A stretch of DNA of 64,000 nucleotides, from assembly GCA_963674575.2 (NCBI GenBank), contig CAXXQT010000009.1, positions 186,001 to 250,000 of the forward strand, read 5' to 3'. Made by a program: the position numbers and the translations under genes. Shown here one piece after another: positions 7,659 through 17,454 of the stretch. How positions within the stretch are numbered: the stretch's first letter is position 1; the number at the start of each line of letters is the position of its first letter. A model generated the notes under the pieces. That model searched no databases. It saw nothing but the letters and a program-made list of their open reading frames with translations, and was not told where the DNA came from. This stretch comes from JAAYAY01 sp963674575. Lineage in GTDB: Bacteria; Planctomycetota; Planctomycetia; Pirellulales; Thermoguttaceae.

Positions 7659-8936
7659 ATGCGTAGACATTGGGCGGTCTCACCCCACCACACCTCGCGT
7701 CCCTTCTGGCTGTGCCTGGTCCCCTACCTACTCCTTTGGATCATCGCTGCAATTGCCTTGCCGCCCGCCACCTCCCTGGCTCGTGAGTTTGACGAACCGC
7801 TTGTTGCGCGTGCCCCCATGCGGTTCACGGTGGAGGACAAGGTGATCGACGAAATTGACAAAGGTGATCTGCTGACCGTCCTCGAGGAGCGTGAAGACGC
7901 TTATGTTGTGACAACGTTCAACGGAAAACGCGGGCTTGTGAGCAAGGCCAACGTGGTGCGACTCGCGGAATCCGTGGACCTCTACGACGAGCTGATCGAA
8001 AGCAGCCCCGAAGAAGGAAGGCTGTACACCCTGCGTGCCTCGGCATGGTGGGCACGGGGCGAACAAAAAAAGGCCCTGGAAGACTTCGACAAGGCCATCG
8101 AAGCGGGATACCGAAAACCCCATGCGTATTCGAGTCGCGGCCTGTTTCACGCCACTCTCGGAAATCACGAGAAGGCGATTGCCGACTTCACGAAGGCCAT
8201 CGAGCAGGGCGCAAAAGATGCGTCGCCTTACGTCAATCGTGCAGCGGTGTTCATGACGCAACAGAAATACGATAAGGCGGTGGCCGATTACGAGAAGGCC
8301 GCAACCATCGACCCGCGGAACTCCAGCATCTACCAACAGCGCGCCGTTGCCTGGAAACTCGCGGGAAAGCTTGAGAAGGCGGTTGCCGATTTCGGAAAGG
8401 CTATCGAATTGAAGCCCAAGAACGTGGCGGCATGGATGGGACGCGGCTTCATGTGGTTCCAACAGCAGGAATACCAGAAGGCGGTCGACGATTTCTCCGC
8501 CGCAATCAAGATCGCTCCCGATCTGCCGCAGGCATACAACAATCGCGGCTACAATCGCCAGATGCTTGGAAAGCTCGCGGATGCCTTGGCGGATTACGAC
8601 CGGGCAATTGAGCTCGCCCCAAAGTACGCACTCGCCTATCAGAACAAGGCGTGGTTGCTCTCGTCGTGTAGCGATCCCAAGCTGCGGAACGGAAAGAAGG
8701 CCATCCAAGCTGCCACCACGGCCTGCGAACTTTCCAAGTACCAGGACCTGGGAGCCGTCAAGGCCCTCGCTGCCAGCCTGGCCGAAGACGGCCAGTACGA
8801 CAAGGCCATCGGCTGGCAGGAGAAGGTCCTCGAGAGCACCCCGGAGGATCAGTTGGCTGAAGAGCGCGCCACCCTGGAGAAATACCAGGCAGGTCAGCCT
8901 TTCAGGCTCGCCAAAGCCGAAACAGACGAGGAATGA
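7659..8936 (+). CDS. Exported SH3-like/TPR-repeat protein
   Basis: 425 residues with an N-terminal hydrophobic segment (about 16-40, signal peptide or anchor), an SH3-like module (about 50-105, ending Gly-Leu-Val-Ser-Lys-Ala-Asn-Val) and a run of about eight TPR units (about 115-400). The TPRs show the usual 34-residue spacing with Ala-Tyr/Asn-x-Arg-Gly and Ala-x-x-Asp-Tyr/Phe-x-Lys-Ala-Ile positions. TPR arrays are protein-binding scaffolds; combined with SH3 and export they suggest a periplasmic or inner-membrane scaffold. It lies 71 bases behind the SH3-like gene at 6709 in the same orientation. Confidence 0.85.
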   Translation: MRRHWAVSPHHTSRPFWLCLVPYLLLWIIAAIALPPATSLAREFDEPLVARAPMRFTVEDKVIDEIDKGDLLTVLEEREDAYVVTTFNGKRGLVSKANVVRLAESVDLYDELIESSPEEGRLYTLRASAWWARGEQKKALEDFDKAIEAGYRKPHAYSSRGLFHATLGNHEKAIADFTKAIEQGAKDASPYVNRAAVFMTQQKYDKAVADYEKAATIDPRNSSIYQQRAVAWKLAGKLEKAVADFGKAIELKPKNVAAWMGRGFMWFQQQEYQKAVDDFSAAIKIAPDLPQAYNNRGYNRQMLGKLADALADYDRAIELAPKYALAYQNKAWLLSSCSDPKLRNGKKAIQAATTACELSKYQDLGAVKALAASLAEDGQYDKAIGWQEKVLESTPEDQLAEERATLEKYQAGQPFRLAKAETDEE

Positions 8937-9181
8937 CTGCACTCCCCGCCCAAACACGCAGCCCTCCTGCTCCATCTCGCGTCATAAGGTGACCAGGAGG
9001 GGCGGCCTCTGTTGGGGGGATGAACGTTTCCCGTTTTCCGCAAACGCTAAACAGGCGACTCTCTGCCAAGGATCACGTGGCTCGGAACGCAGGTTCCTTG
9101 TCTCGGTCACGTGTCGCACCTATCTTAGAGAAGTGTGCCAAATCAAGTTGCCAGCGCCTCGCAGCATGAAAGACACGCAAC

Positions 9182-10339
9182 ATGTCGCAAGAGCCAGAAC
9201 CGGAATCTCAACCCGTGCCGGAAAACCCAACATCCCAGTTGAAGCAGATCGAGGCCCAACTGCGCCTGATGACCAAAGTGTTCATGGACGGCGCGGACCC
9301 GATCGTGATTCGTGATCTGGATGGACGCGTGCTCGACATGAATTCCGAGGTCGAGAGGGTCTTCGGCTGGAAGCGTGAAGAGATGATTGGGAAGTGGACG
9401 AGGCATCTGCTGGCCCCGGAGTGCCAGGAAGCCGCAGAAGCCATTCACGAGCGGCGGCTGAAGGGAGAAACGGTCCGCAATTTCGAGGCGATCGTCCGGG
9501 CCAAATCAGGACGGCTCGTTCCCGTCCTTGCCACCATGTTTCTCCTGACCGACGAAGATGGCCAGCCTGTGGGAATGGCGGACATTCTGAAAGATGTGAC
9601 GCCGTTGAAGCAGGCATGCAACCGGATCCAGCAGCAGAATCGCGACCTGAAGGAGTTTGCCAGGGCCCTTTCTCACGACCTGGCCACACCGCTGGGAGCA
9701 ATCCGCGGCTTTGCGGATATCCTGTTGGACGACAACGGGGAACAACTCGATGAAGACGGCCGCGAACACTGCCGCTCCATTGTCGACGCGGCAGAACGCA
9801 TGAACCAAATGATCAAGGACCTGCTGGAATTGACGCGATTGGAGGGAGATCCGGGCAAGTTCGTCCCCGTCGAGATGTCCGCGATCCTCAATGACGCCTT
9901 GGCGAATCTCCATGCAGTGATCCAGGAGAATGAAGCGGTCATTGCCTCAGACCCTCTTCCCTCCTTGCACGGACACGCTTCTCTGTTGGGTCGACTCTTC
10001 CAGAACCTGATTGGCAACGCCATCAAGTTTCGGCGCCACGAGACACCGCAGATTCACGTATCCGCCATTCGCTCTGACGACCTATGGCATTTCACCGTCG
10101 AGGACAACGGCATCGGCATTGATCCCGAACACCTGGAGAAGATCTTCGCACCGCTTACACGTTTGCACGGGGAAAGCACGTTCCCCGGTACGGGCATCGG
10201 TCTGGCCGCGTGTCGGTCGATCGTCGAACTCCACGGCGGCAGAATCTGGGTGGAGTCCGGCAAGGGCCAGGGCAGCGTCTTCCATTTCACGATCCCTGAC
10301 CGGCCGCCGGAGTCGCATTTATTCCAGAAAGAGCAGTAA
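9182..10339 (+). CDS. PAS-domain sensor histidine kinase
   Basis: 385 residues with no membrane segment, so cytoplasmic. A PAS domain (about 30-150: Asp-Gly-Arg-Val-Leu-Asp-Met-Asn, Phe-Gly-Trp-Lys) is followed by a HisKA dimerisation helix with the H-box Leu-Ser-His-Asp-Leu-Ala-Thr-Pro-Leu and a HATPase domain with N-box (Asn-Leu-Ile-Gly-Asn-Ala-Ile-Lys-Phe), G1 (Asp-Asn-Gly-Ile-Gly) and G2 (Gly-Thr-Gly-Ile-Gly-Leu). The H-box and overall form resemble phytochrome/bacteriophytochrome-type kinases. No receiver is encoded nearby, so the partner is unknown. The TAA stop overlaps the next start (TAATG), so it is translationally coupled to the glycerophosphodiesterase gene. Confidence 0.9.
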   Translation: MSQEPEPESQPVPENPTSQLKQIEAQLRLMTKVFMDGADPIVIRDLDGRVLDMNSEVERVFGWKREEMIGKWTRHLLAPECQEAAEAIHERRLKGETVRNFEAIVRAKSGRLVPVLATMFLLTDEDGQPVGMADILKDVTPLKQACNRIQQQNRDLKEFARALSHDLATPLGAIRGFADILLDDNGEQLDEDGREHCRSIVDAAERMNQMIKDLLELTRLEGDPGKFVPVEMSAILNDALANLHAVIQENEAVIASDPLPSLHGHASLLGRLFQNLIGNAIKFRRHETPQIHVSAIRSDDLWHFTVEDNGIGIDPEHLEKIFAPLTRLHGESTFPGTGIGLAACRSIVELHGGRIWVESGKGQGSVFHFTIPDRPPESHLFQKEQ

Positions 10340-12234
10340 TGACATCAAGTACCAGCGGCCCCCGACAGAACCAACCAGGCGACGCTCGTGCTCTCCTCAC
10401 CGACATGGCTCGCAGCTTCAAGGCCTCGTGGAAGTCCCTCGCCTTGACTGACTTCGTCTATAAGATCATCGCTTTTGTCGTGCTGACGCCGCTCGTGGGA
10501 ATTCTCTTTCGGCTGCTGATCGCCACCTCCGGCAAGGCCGTACTGTCCGACATGGACATCCTCTTCTTCTTTCTTGGCCCGATGGGCTGGCTTTGTTTCA
10601 TCCTGGTGGGAGCCCTGGGGCTTGGCATTGTGGCCCTGGAACAAGCGTCGCTCATGGGGATTATCTGCGCAACGGCAGCCCGCAAGCACCTCGGACTGCT
10701 CGACGCCCTCCGTTTTGCCCGCGTCCATGCCTGGTCTGTCCTGCGGATCACAGCGCGAATGATTCTGTGGACGCTGCTGACAATTGCCCCGTTCCTGGCA
10801 ATTCTGGCGATTGCCTATTTCTCGCTGCTGACGAAACACGACATCAATTTCTACCTGGCGGAGAAGCCGCCCATCTTCATCGCCGCTGTGGGAATCGCGG
10901 GTATCGTGGTCGTATGCCTCGTTGTGATTCTTCTTCGCCTGTTTACGAGTTGGTTCTTCGCCTTGCCACTCGTTCTTTTCGAGAAAGCAAGCCCCGCAAA
11001 TGCACTCGCAGCGAGTAAGCAACAAGCTCGCGGCCACCGCGTCACCCTGTTGCTCTGGATCGTCGGATGGGTCGTGGCAAGCTCGGTCATCTCCGCGTTG
11101 GCGACGGGCGCCGTGGGAGTCATCGGCCATCTGCTCGTGCCCGGTTCCCCGGATTCGATTCGGCTCCTGGCAATTGTGATCGGGCTGGTTCTGCTCCTCC
11201 TGGCTCTTGTCAATCTGGCAGTGAATCTGCTCAGCACCACCGCGTTCGCGGTGATTCTCTTCACCCTCTACCGATCTCTGGGCACGGAAACAGACGCCCA
11301 GCCGTTGATCCTGGACATGGCAGACACCTCCCACAAGGGCGAGCCTCTTCGGCTCACAGGTAAACGTCTTCTCGTTGCCGGCGTCCTCGGCTCCGTGATT
11401 GCGGCAGCAATCGGCGTTTTCGCGGTGCAGAGCGTCCGGCACAACGACAACATCAAGATCATGGCCCATCGCGGCTCCTCGAAAGCAGCGCCGGAGAACA
11501 CGCTGGCCGCCATCCGAAAAGCGATCGAGGATGGGGCGGACTGGGTGGAGATCGATGTTCAGGAGACGGCGGATGGCGAAGTGGTCGTCTTTCATGACAG
11601 CGATTTCATGAGAACTGCCAACGTGGATCTCAAGATCTGGAATGCGACCATGGAAGATCTCAAAGACATCGACATCGGAAGCTGGTTCGCCCCCGAGTTC
11701 CGGGCGGAACGGGTCCCGACTCTGGCCCAGGTGCTCGATGAATGCAAAGGCAAGATCTGCGTGAACATCGAATTGAAGTACTACGGCCACGACGACCAGC
11801 TCGAACAGAAGGTCGCCGAGCTCGTTGACTCGCACGGCATGGCGTCGGATGTCGTTGCCATGTCGCTGAAGAGCGAAGTGGTCGAGAAGATGAAGAACGT
11901 TCGTCCCGACTGGAAAGTTGGCCTCCTCATGTCGGTCAGCGCGGGCGATCTCAGCAAACTCGAGGCGGACTTCATTGCCGTGAACGCCGGATTTGCCAAC
12001 CGCAGGCTCGTTCGAACGGCGCACGAGAATGGTAAGGAAATCTATGTTTGGACCGTCGATGATGCCCCCACCATGTCGGCAATGATCAGCCGCGGTGTTG
12101 ACGGCCTGTTGACGAATAAACCCGCACTGGCAAAGTCCGTTCTCCAGCAGCGAGCCCAAATGAGCGCCCCGGAGCGATTGCTGCTGGAACTGGCAAGTCT
12201 GTTCGGCAAGACCTCCGAAATTGGTGAAATCTAA
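10339..12234 (+). CDS. Membrane-anchored glycerophosphodiester phosphodiesterase
   Basis: 631 residues. The N-terminal half (about 30-350) has six to eight hydrophobic segments, like the membrane domain of YqiK/GDPD-type proteins. The C-terminal half is a GDPD TIM barrel: His-Arg-Gly near Ala-His-Arg-Gly-Ser, Glu-Asn-Thr, Glu-Ile-Asp-Val-Gln, Val-Phe-His-Asp and Trp-Thr-Val-Asp are all visible, so the catalytic His pair and metal ligands are present. It hydrolyses glycerophosphodiesters to glycerol-3-phosphate and an alcohol, probably on the outer face of the inner membrane. It overlaps the upstream kinase stop and is followed after 35 bases by an MscS channel, which suggests an envelope-stress or osmotic operon. 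Confidence 0.92.
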   Translation: MTSSTSGPRQNQPGDARALLTDMARSFKASWKSLALTDFVYKIIAFVVLTPLVGILFRLLIATSGKAVLSDMDILFFFLGPMGWLCFILVGALGLGIVALEQASLMGIICATAARKHLGLLDALRFARVHAWSVLRITARMILWTLLTIAPFLAILAIAYFSLLTKHDINFYLAEKPPIFIAAVGIAGIVVVCLVVILLRLFTSWFFALPLVLFEKASPANALAASKQQARGHRVTLLLWIVGWVVASSVISALATGAVGVIGHLLVPGSPDSIRLLAIVIGLVLLLLALVNLAVNLLSTTAFAVILFTLYRSLGTETDAQPLILDMADTSHKGEPLRLTGKRLLVAGVLGSVIAAAIGVFAVQSVRHNDNIKIMAHRGSSKAAPENTLAAIRKAIEDGADWVEIDVQETADGEVVVFHDSDFMRTANVDLKIWNATMEDLKDIDIGSWFAPEFRAERVPTLAQVLDECKGKICVNIELKYYGHDDQLEQKVAELVDSHGMASDVVAMSLKSEVVEKMKNVRPDWKVGLLMSVSAGDLSKLEADFIAVNAGFANRRLVRTAHENGKEIYVWTVDDAPTMSAMISRGVDGLLTNKPALAKSVLQQRAQMSAPERLLLELASLFGKTSEIGEI

Positions 12235-12269
12235 GATCGGCTCACGGCCACATCCCCAGGATCGCGGAC

Positions 12270-14018
12270 ATGGGAACCATTCGAAAACGGATTTCGATCC
12301 TCTTGATTCTTTCCATAGCCTTTGCCGTGAATCTCTATGGGAGCGACGAATTCACGACGCATCCGCTGCAACCGGCGGACACGAGCAGCCCCCAGGCAAC
12401 GCTCAAGTGCTTCATGCAGTCCTTTGTCGATGCGTATAATCTCGTCCGCGAGAGAGGCTTCAAACGCGGCCTCCTGTCGCAAGTTGAACGCGAATACTAT
12501 AGGAATCGGGGCTTCGGATGTCTGGATCTCAGCCAGGTGCCGCCCGCCCTGAGAGGGTCTGCCAGCGAAGAGGCGGCGACGTGCTTGAAAGAAGTACTGG
12601 ATCGGATCGAACTCCCGGCCGAATCGGAGTGGCCTGATGAAGCAACGGTTGCGGAAGAAGGAATCCAGCGTTGGACGATCCCGCACACGGAAATCACGAT
12701 CGCACAAGTCAAGGAGGGGCCGCAGCAAGGGAAGTTCCTTTTCTCACCGGAGACCGTTGACCGGGCGGCCGAATTCTACCAGCGCGTTCAACACTTGCCC
12801 TACCAGGATCGTTCCACGGTTACCCCCGGCGTCTATCGATTCTACCGTGCAGAACCGGGCTGGCTGATGCCTCGCGATTGGATCAAATCGTTGCCGAAAT
12901 GGGCACATCGTCGCCCCGGCGGGCAGGCGGTCTGGCAATGGCTTGGATTGTTGATCACGGTGCTTGTCGCGCTGCTGATCATGACAACAGCCTATGTGAT
13001 CGGGATGCGGCGAAGCCGTTCGACAGGACGTGTCCGCGTAATCCGATACTTCATGACGCTGATCTTCCCGGTCATTGCCCTGCTTGTTCCCGTTGTCGCT
13101 CAGTACTTCATCAAGGAGCAATTGCGGATCACGGGCGCCTTGCTTCTCGGCTTGACCTATGCCATGAATGTTGCGTTTCTGTTCGCACTGACCGTCTTCG
13201 TTCTGGGAACCGGTAATCGGCTCTCGGCACTGATCATCGCCACGCCGTGGATCAAGCCTCGTGGACTGGACGCTCAGCTCGTGCGGCTCACATGCCGCGT
13301 ACTCAGCATCGTCGCAGCCCTGATGATCGTCCTCGAAGGGGGCCGTCTTATCGGCATTCCACTGACAACGCTCCTGGCCGGTGCCGGCGTTGGAGGGCTG
13401 GCCCTGGCCCTGGCAGCCCAGGATACGCTCAAGAACGTGTTCGGCAGCATCATGATCTCCCTCGACAAGCCCTATCGCGTCGGGGAGCGGATCATCGTCA
13501 AGGGCTACGACGGCATAGTCGAGGAAGTCGGCCTGCGCTCCACCAAGATCCGGTTGCTCACCGGGCACCTCACAACGATTCCCAACGAGGAGATGGCTCG
13601 TAGCGACATCGAGAATATCGGCCGCCGCCCCCATATCCGCCGGATTTCCGATATCCCGATTCCGCTGGATACCCCGCCCGAAAAGATCGAGCGGGCCGTC
13701 AACATTGTCCGGGAAGCCCTGGACAACCATGACGGCATGGATTCAGAATTCCCGCCACGAGTCTACTTCAACGACTTCAATCGGGATTCCTTCAATATCC
13801 GCATGATTCTCTGGTATCACCCCGCCAGGTATTGGGATTTCCTGGCATTCAGCCAGGACGTGAACCAGCGCATCGTGGAGGCCTTCGAAACCGATGGGAT
13901 TCAGTTCGCTCCCCCAACGAACGTGACCTACGTGACCCAGTCCGGGGAGCAGCCATTGCGTCTGGATGTCCAGGAGCAAAAGCAGCAGAACACCGCGACG
14001 CCTCCAAGACGCTCCTGA
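12270..14018 (+). CDS. MscS-family mechanosensitive ion channel
   Basis: 582 residues. A signal peptide (1-24) is followed by a periplasmic domain of about 190 residues, then four hydrophobic segments and the MscS core. The pore helix is Gly/Ala-rich (Leu-Leu-Ala-Gly-Ala-Gly-Val-Gly-Gly-Leu-Ala-Leu-Ala), followed by Gln-Asp-Thr-Leu-Lys-Asn-Val-Phe-Gly-Ser and the beta domain (Val-Gly-Glu-Arg-Ile-Ile, Thr-Lys-Ile-Arg, Ile-Pro-Asn). This is the YnaI/MscK-like size class. It would open under membrane tension and release solutes. As the third gene after the PAS kinase and the phosphodiesterase, it supports a membrane-homeostasis role for the operon. Confidence 0.93.
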   Translation: MGTIRKRISILLILSIAFAVNLYGSDEFTTHPLQPADTSSPQATLKCFMQSFVDAYNLVRERGFKRGLLSQVEREYYRNRGFGCLDLSQVPPALRGSASEEAATCLKEVLDRIELPAESEWPDEATVAEEGIQRWTIPHTEITIAQVKEGPQQGKFLFSPETVDRAAEFYQRVQHLPYQDRSTVTPGVYRFYRAEPGWLMPRDWIKSLPKWAHRRPGGQAVWQWLGLLITVLVALLIMTTAYVIGMRRSRSTGRVRVIRYFMTLIFPVIALLVPVVAQYFIKEQLRITGALLLGLTYAMNVAFLFALTVFVLGTGNRLSALIIATPWIKPRGLDAQLVRLTCRVLSIVAALMIVLEGGRLIGIPLTTLLAGAGVGGLALALAAQDTLKNVFGSIMISLDKPYRVGERIIVKGYDGIVEEVGLRSTKIRLLTGHLTTIPNEEMARSDIENIGRRPHIRRISDIPIPLDTPPEKIERAVNIVREALDNHDGMDSEFPPRVYFNDFNRDSFNIRMILWYHPARYWDFLAFSQDVNQRIVEAFETDGIQFAPPTNVTYVTQSGEQPLRLDVQEQKQQNTATPPRRS

Positions 14019-14079
14019 CGGTGTCCAGCGAAGTCGAATCCGTTTGTATGTTGCGTCGTCCGTAAGACAATCGGCGTCA

Positions 14080-14522
14080 TCAGAATCGCACGGTCAGGCC
14101 CGTAATGACATATCCGCGGCCCCCATGCCACCCTCGACCATCCAGTGAACGCGTTCGTCGATCGTTGGCGAACTGGGAAGGGGAAACTCCTCGACATACA
14201 AATCAAATGTTCCCCGGGTGCTCGTGTAGCCAACAATACCATAGACATTCATAAACGGGACGGGCCAAAGGTCGATTCGCGCGATCTGGCTCGAGGCGTG
14301 AAAAGTGGCATCCCCCACCACGAAGTGCTCGACCGATTGCGGTGTGATGATTCCCGACCCCAGCCGCAGATCGGTGACGTGAACATGCCGGTCCATTTCC
14401 GTCCAGATGACTCCCGCACCAAGTGGAAGCGGCAAGGTGGCCCCCATTTCCTCGGCCAGTACCGGGGCAGCACAGGCCAACGCCAGAAGGATGCCAAAGA
14501 CGTGCCAGCGGATCATAACCAC
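14080..14522 (-). pseudogene. Small outer-membrane beta-barrel-like protein, frameshifted near its end
   Basis: The frame from 14522 starts with a signal peptide (Ile-Leu-Leu-Ala-Leu-Ala-Cys-Ala-Ala-Pro-Val-Leu-Ala) and has alternating beta-strand character (Pro-Phe-Met-Asn-Val-Tyr-Gly-Ile-Val-Gly-Tyr). It stops early at 14094. If one G is added to the G5 run near 14114-14119, the frame continues to Gly-Gly-Arg-Gly-Tyr-Val-Ile-Thr-Gly-Leu-Thr-Val-Arg-Phe and a stop at 14080. That ending is a typical C-terminal beta-signal with terminal Phe. Proteins I recall with this N-terminus are longer (about 270 residues), so an internal deletion is also likely. Confidence 0.6.
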
Positions 14523-14931
14523 AGCCCCCCCAAGGCTGACTCCAAACGGAAGAAGTGATGCGAACGCACGTCTTCACGTTCTCTACATCGGCTTGGGGGC
14601 GAGGCCCCCGCCAGAGCACTTCACGCCATCAGCACACCCTTCGCAAATTGCCCAGGCTCGGCACTAGCCGACAATCACTCCCGCAGGGGGGCTGCAGAAA
14701 GCTGTAGTTGAAGGGACGTCTGACTCCACCGCGAAAGCGACACGTAGTTTGGCGGTCCAAGGCAGCTGAAGGGGGAAGCCGGCAAGGAGGTCCATATCCA
14801 CAAGAGACAGGACTTGCCGCAAAATCCGCAAGAGCCCAACTTCCCCCTAAACCCCGCCTGATCACGCAATCGATGCAAAGAGAGGTAGTGGCTAGAAAGA
14901 GACTCCTTCTGCCGTCTTCGAGGCGACCTGG
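14523..14931. other. Intergenic region between divergent genes; nothing recognised
   Basis: About 400 bases separate the beta-barrel remnant (minus) from the DcaP-like porin (plus). It must hold both promoters, but I cannot point to convincing -10/-35 elements. No conserved ORF or palindrome was identified. Confidence 0.4.
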
Positions 14932-16314
14932 GTGACTTGGTTCAAGTGGCATGCATTAGTTCAGATCCTCACCGCGGCCGTCTGTCTCGGCACGCCGTAC
15001 AACGCTTGCGCCGAAGTTCCGCCCTCGCCCGGCACGCTCTCCTTGCCTCCGGCGACCCCTGAGCCGTCTCAATCCCTTCTCCTGGTTCAACAACTGCCGG
15101 GAGTCAGCGATACGCCTGAATTCGATCTCCAACGCTCCCTCGAAACATACGGTGCTCAGCCGTCGACCACTTCACCCGAGTCCTTCCAACTTGGAACCTT
15201 CGACGGGCCTTCCGGCACGCGGCTTGCCAACAACTTCACGGCCGCACCGGAGTTTGAGGGAGGGCTGATCATCGTCGGGGAGAACGTCGCCTCGAAAATT
15301 GGCGGATATGTCAAAGCCGACCTGATCTACGACTTCGATCCCATTGGCTCCACGGACTCGTTCGACACCTCGACCATACCAACATCCGGGGCCCCTCATC
15401 GGAACGTGCGTTTCCACGCCCGCCAATCAAGGCTGAGCCTCGACACGCGATGGCGTTCCGACGACGACGTCGCAAAGACGTTCGTTGAGGCAGATTTCTT
15501 TGGTGGTTCGGCCGAGAGCAGCTCCCTGAGACTGCGACACGCCTATGGAACCTTCAAACGACTGACCGTCGGCAAGACATGGACGACCTTCACGGACCCG
15601 TCTGCCGTTCCACAGACGCTTGACGTCGAGGGAGCCGTGTCCAATGTCAATCGGCGTCAAGGGCTCGTTCGGTGGGACCAACCCATCATACCGGACTTCC
15701 TGTCCGTCGCGTTTGCCGTTGAGGATCCACAGGTCCGCATCGAATCTCCCGTCTTGATCCCGGGGACAGCTCGCACGGAAACCCCCGACTTCATCACACG
15801 TATTCGGCTGGAAAACGAGCGTGGTGATTTCCAAGGCGCGTTTGTCCTCCGGGAGTTGGGATTCCAGCCGGAAGACAGACCTGTCATCACCGAAACGGCG
15901 TGGGGGTTCAATTTCAGTGGCGCCTACCTGGTCTTTCCGGACACGAAGGGATACTACCAGATCACCTTTGGTGACGGAATCGGCAGCTACCGAGGCTCGC
16001 CCGACGTTGTTCCCACGGGACTCGATTCTGCAGCGATCCTGCCTTCCTTCGGTTGGATGGTAGGCGTCAAACACGAGTGGACGGACCGTCTGACCTCCAA
16101 TATCACGTTCAGCAGACTGTCACTCGGCGACCTCCCGGGCCAGGATCCTGACAACCTCCGCAGTACGACCTATTTCGCGGCGAACCTGATTGCCAATCCG
16201 TACGAGCGGATCTTCTGCGGTGTCGAGTATCTCTACGGTCTCCGTGAAGATGTGAGCGGCGCACGTGGAGCCGCTCACAGGCTTCAAATGTCCTTCGGCT
16301 TCTTCCTGCCGTGA
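14932..16314 (+). CDS. DcaP-like outer-membrane porin
   Basis: 460 residues with a GTG start and an N-terminal signal peptide ending near Cys-Ala-Glu. The mature protein has the DcaP pattern: an N-terminal leader, Gly-Gly-Tyr-Val-Lys-Ala-Asp-Leu-Ile-Tyr-Asp-Phe-Asp-Pro, Phe-His-Ala-Arg-Gln-Ser-Arg-Leu, Val-Gly-Lys-Thr-Trp-Thr-Thr-Phe, and a short strand ending Phe-Gly-Phe-Phe-Leu-Pro. DcaP proteins form trimeric barrels that take up small, often negatively charged or dicarboxylic, compounds. The length is normal and no defect is seen. It stands alone, flanked by disrupted genes. Confidence 0.88.
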   Translation: MTWFKWHALVQILTAAVCLGTPYNACAEVPPSPGTLSLPPATPEPSQSLLLVQQLPGVSDTPEFDLQRSLETYGAQPSTTSPESFQLGTFDGPSGTRLANNFTAAPEFEGGLIIVGENVASKIGGYVKADLIYDFDPIGSTDSFDTSTIPTSGAPHRNVRFHARQSRLSLDTRWRSDDDVAKTFVEADFFGGSAESSSLRLRHAYGTFKRLTVGKTWTTFTDPSAVPQTLDVEGAVSNVNRRQGLVRWDQPIIPDFLSVAFAVEDPQVRIESPVLIPGTARTETPDFITRIRLENERGDFQGAFVLRELGFQPEDRPVITETAWGFNFSGAYLVFPDTKGYYQITFGDGIGSYRGSPDVVPTGLDSAAILPSFGWMVGVKHEWTDRLTSNITFSRLSLGDLPGQDPDNLRSTTYFAANLIANPYERIFCGVEYLYGLREDVSGARGAAHRLQMSFGFFLP

Positions 16315-16652
16315 AGGATGAGTGTGACGCAAGAAGCCCCCCTAACCATGGCGGGGCAATTACCGCGTACCCCGGAACCCAAATGGATTATCTCGTAAAT
16401 CTTGACGTACGGTGACGTTGGACGCTGTCGTGACCTCGCCCCCCGGCGTATAATCACTTCCCGAGTGTCCTTGATGGGTGACCGAGTCTGGCGTGCCGGC
16501 TACCCAAAAGCGACACCTTTTCCATTCCCTTTGGGATCAGCCGATCGTCGAGTTTCCCGATTTTCCGGGCCATGCCGTTCCCCCCTTCGGCTTCCAAGCT
16601 CGATACGGGAGGCAGTCTGTCGGCCATCCCGTCGCCAGCGGGAGGTCCGTCT
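16315..16652. other. Intergenic region; nothing recognised
   Basis: About 340 bases between the porin and the permease remnant. The permease frame can be extended upstream to an ATG at 16572, but that segment has no membrane or conserved character. No clear terminator is visible behind the porin. Confidence 0.4.
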
Positions 16653-17452
16653 GTGAACGAGAAACCAACGGCGGAAAGCGACGTACACGTACTGACCGTC
16701 TGTCAGATGATCGTGGCCGCCGTTCTGCTAGGGGCGGCCCTCTACTGGCTGCGGCCCGTATTGGTTCCCTTCATTCTGGCCCTGTTTCTGGTCTGCGGGG
16801 TCGCTCCCGTTCTCGATCTTATTCAACAGCGTCTTGGCGCCCCGCGCATCGTCGCTGTCGCTGTTGCCTTCTTGGGAGGCCTCGCGCTGCTGGCATGTCT
16901 CTGGCTGTTCGTCTACCTTTCCGTGGCCACCATGCTCAACGATGCTGGCATCTACCGGCAGCGTTACCAGGCGATTGTCCAGCGGGTAGCCAGCATGATG
17001 CCGTTCGACAAAGAGACGACCGAGAATCTTGAAGCGGATCTTGAAGCGGCGAGCGATCCGGATTCGGCAACATCGCCCGACCTGGCAGAGTTCACCGGCA
17101 ATTACGTGCAGATGGGTCTGAGCCATCTCGCCACGGCTCTCACCGACTTCCTGGCCAGCGCCACCATGGTCCTCATCTTCATGTTCTTCCTGCTCCTCGG
17201 CGGCTCGTCCAAGACGGAATCCCAATCCCGCTCACAAATCTGGACCGAAATCGAATCAAAAATACGCAACTACATCGTCACCAAGACGGTTATCTCGCTC
17301 GTGACGGGAGGGGAATCATCGGCATGATCCTTGCAACTCCCGTGACCGCGGCCATCAAGATCCTGTTGGAACGGTTCGACCGCACTCGTCCTGTCGCCGA
17401 GTTGCTGGCCGGAGACTTTCGCAGACTTCGAGAGCTTCTGGCGGACCAATAG
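16653..17452 (+). pseudogene. AI-2E family permease with internal deletion and frameshift
   Basis: The start is taken at GTG 16653 because GGGAGG precedes it by about 8 bases; ATG 16572 is an alternative. The N-terminal part has the family's first membrane helices and ends at Asn-Tyr-Ile-Val-Thr-Lys-Thr-Val-Ile-Ser-Leu-Val-Thr-Gly. The reading frame then stops at 17327. In another frame the text resumes with Gly-Ile-Ile-Gly-Met-Ile-Leu-Ala-Thr-Pro-Val-Thr-Ala-Ala-Ile-Lys, the far end of the family. About 110-130 residues, including the conserved pore helices, are missing between these points near 17310. The product would be non-functional as a transporter. It is the first gene of an apparent operon with the next two genes. 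Confidence 0.85.
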
Positions 17453-17454
17453 TC

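Noticed and set aside
10345..12159. 604-codon open frame on the minus strand
   Set aside because: It is antisense to the well-supported glycerophosphodiesterase gene, has no family motif, and has the His/Glu/Gln-rich composition expected from the complement of GC-rich coding.
12744..13730. 328-codon minus-strand frame
   Set aside because: Antisense shadow of the MscS gene, without motifs.
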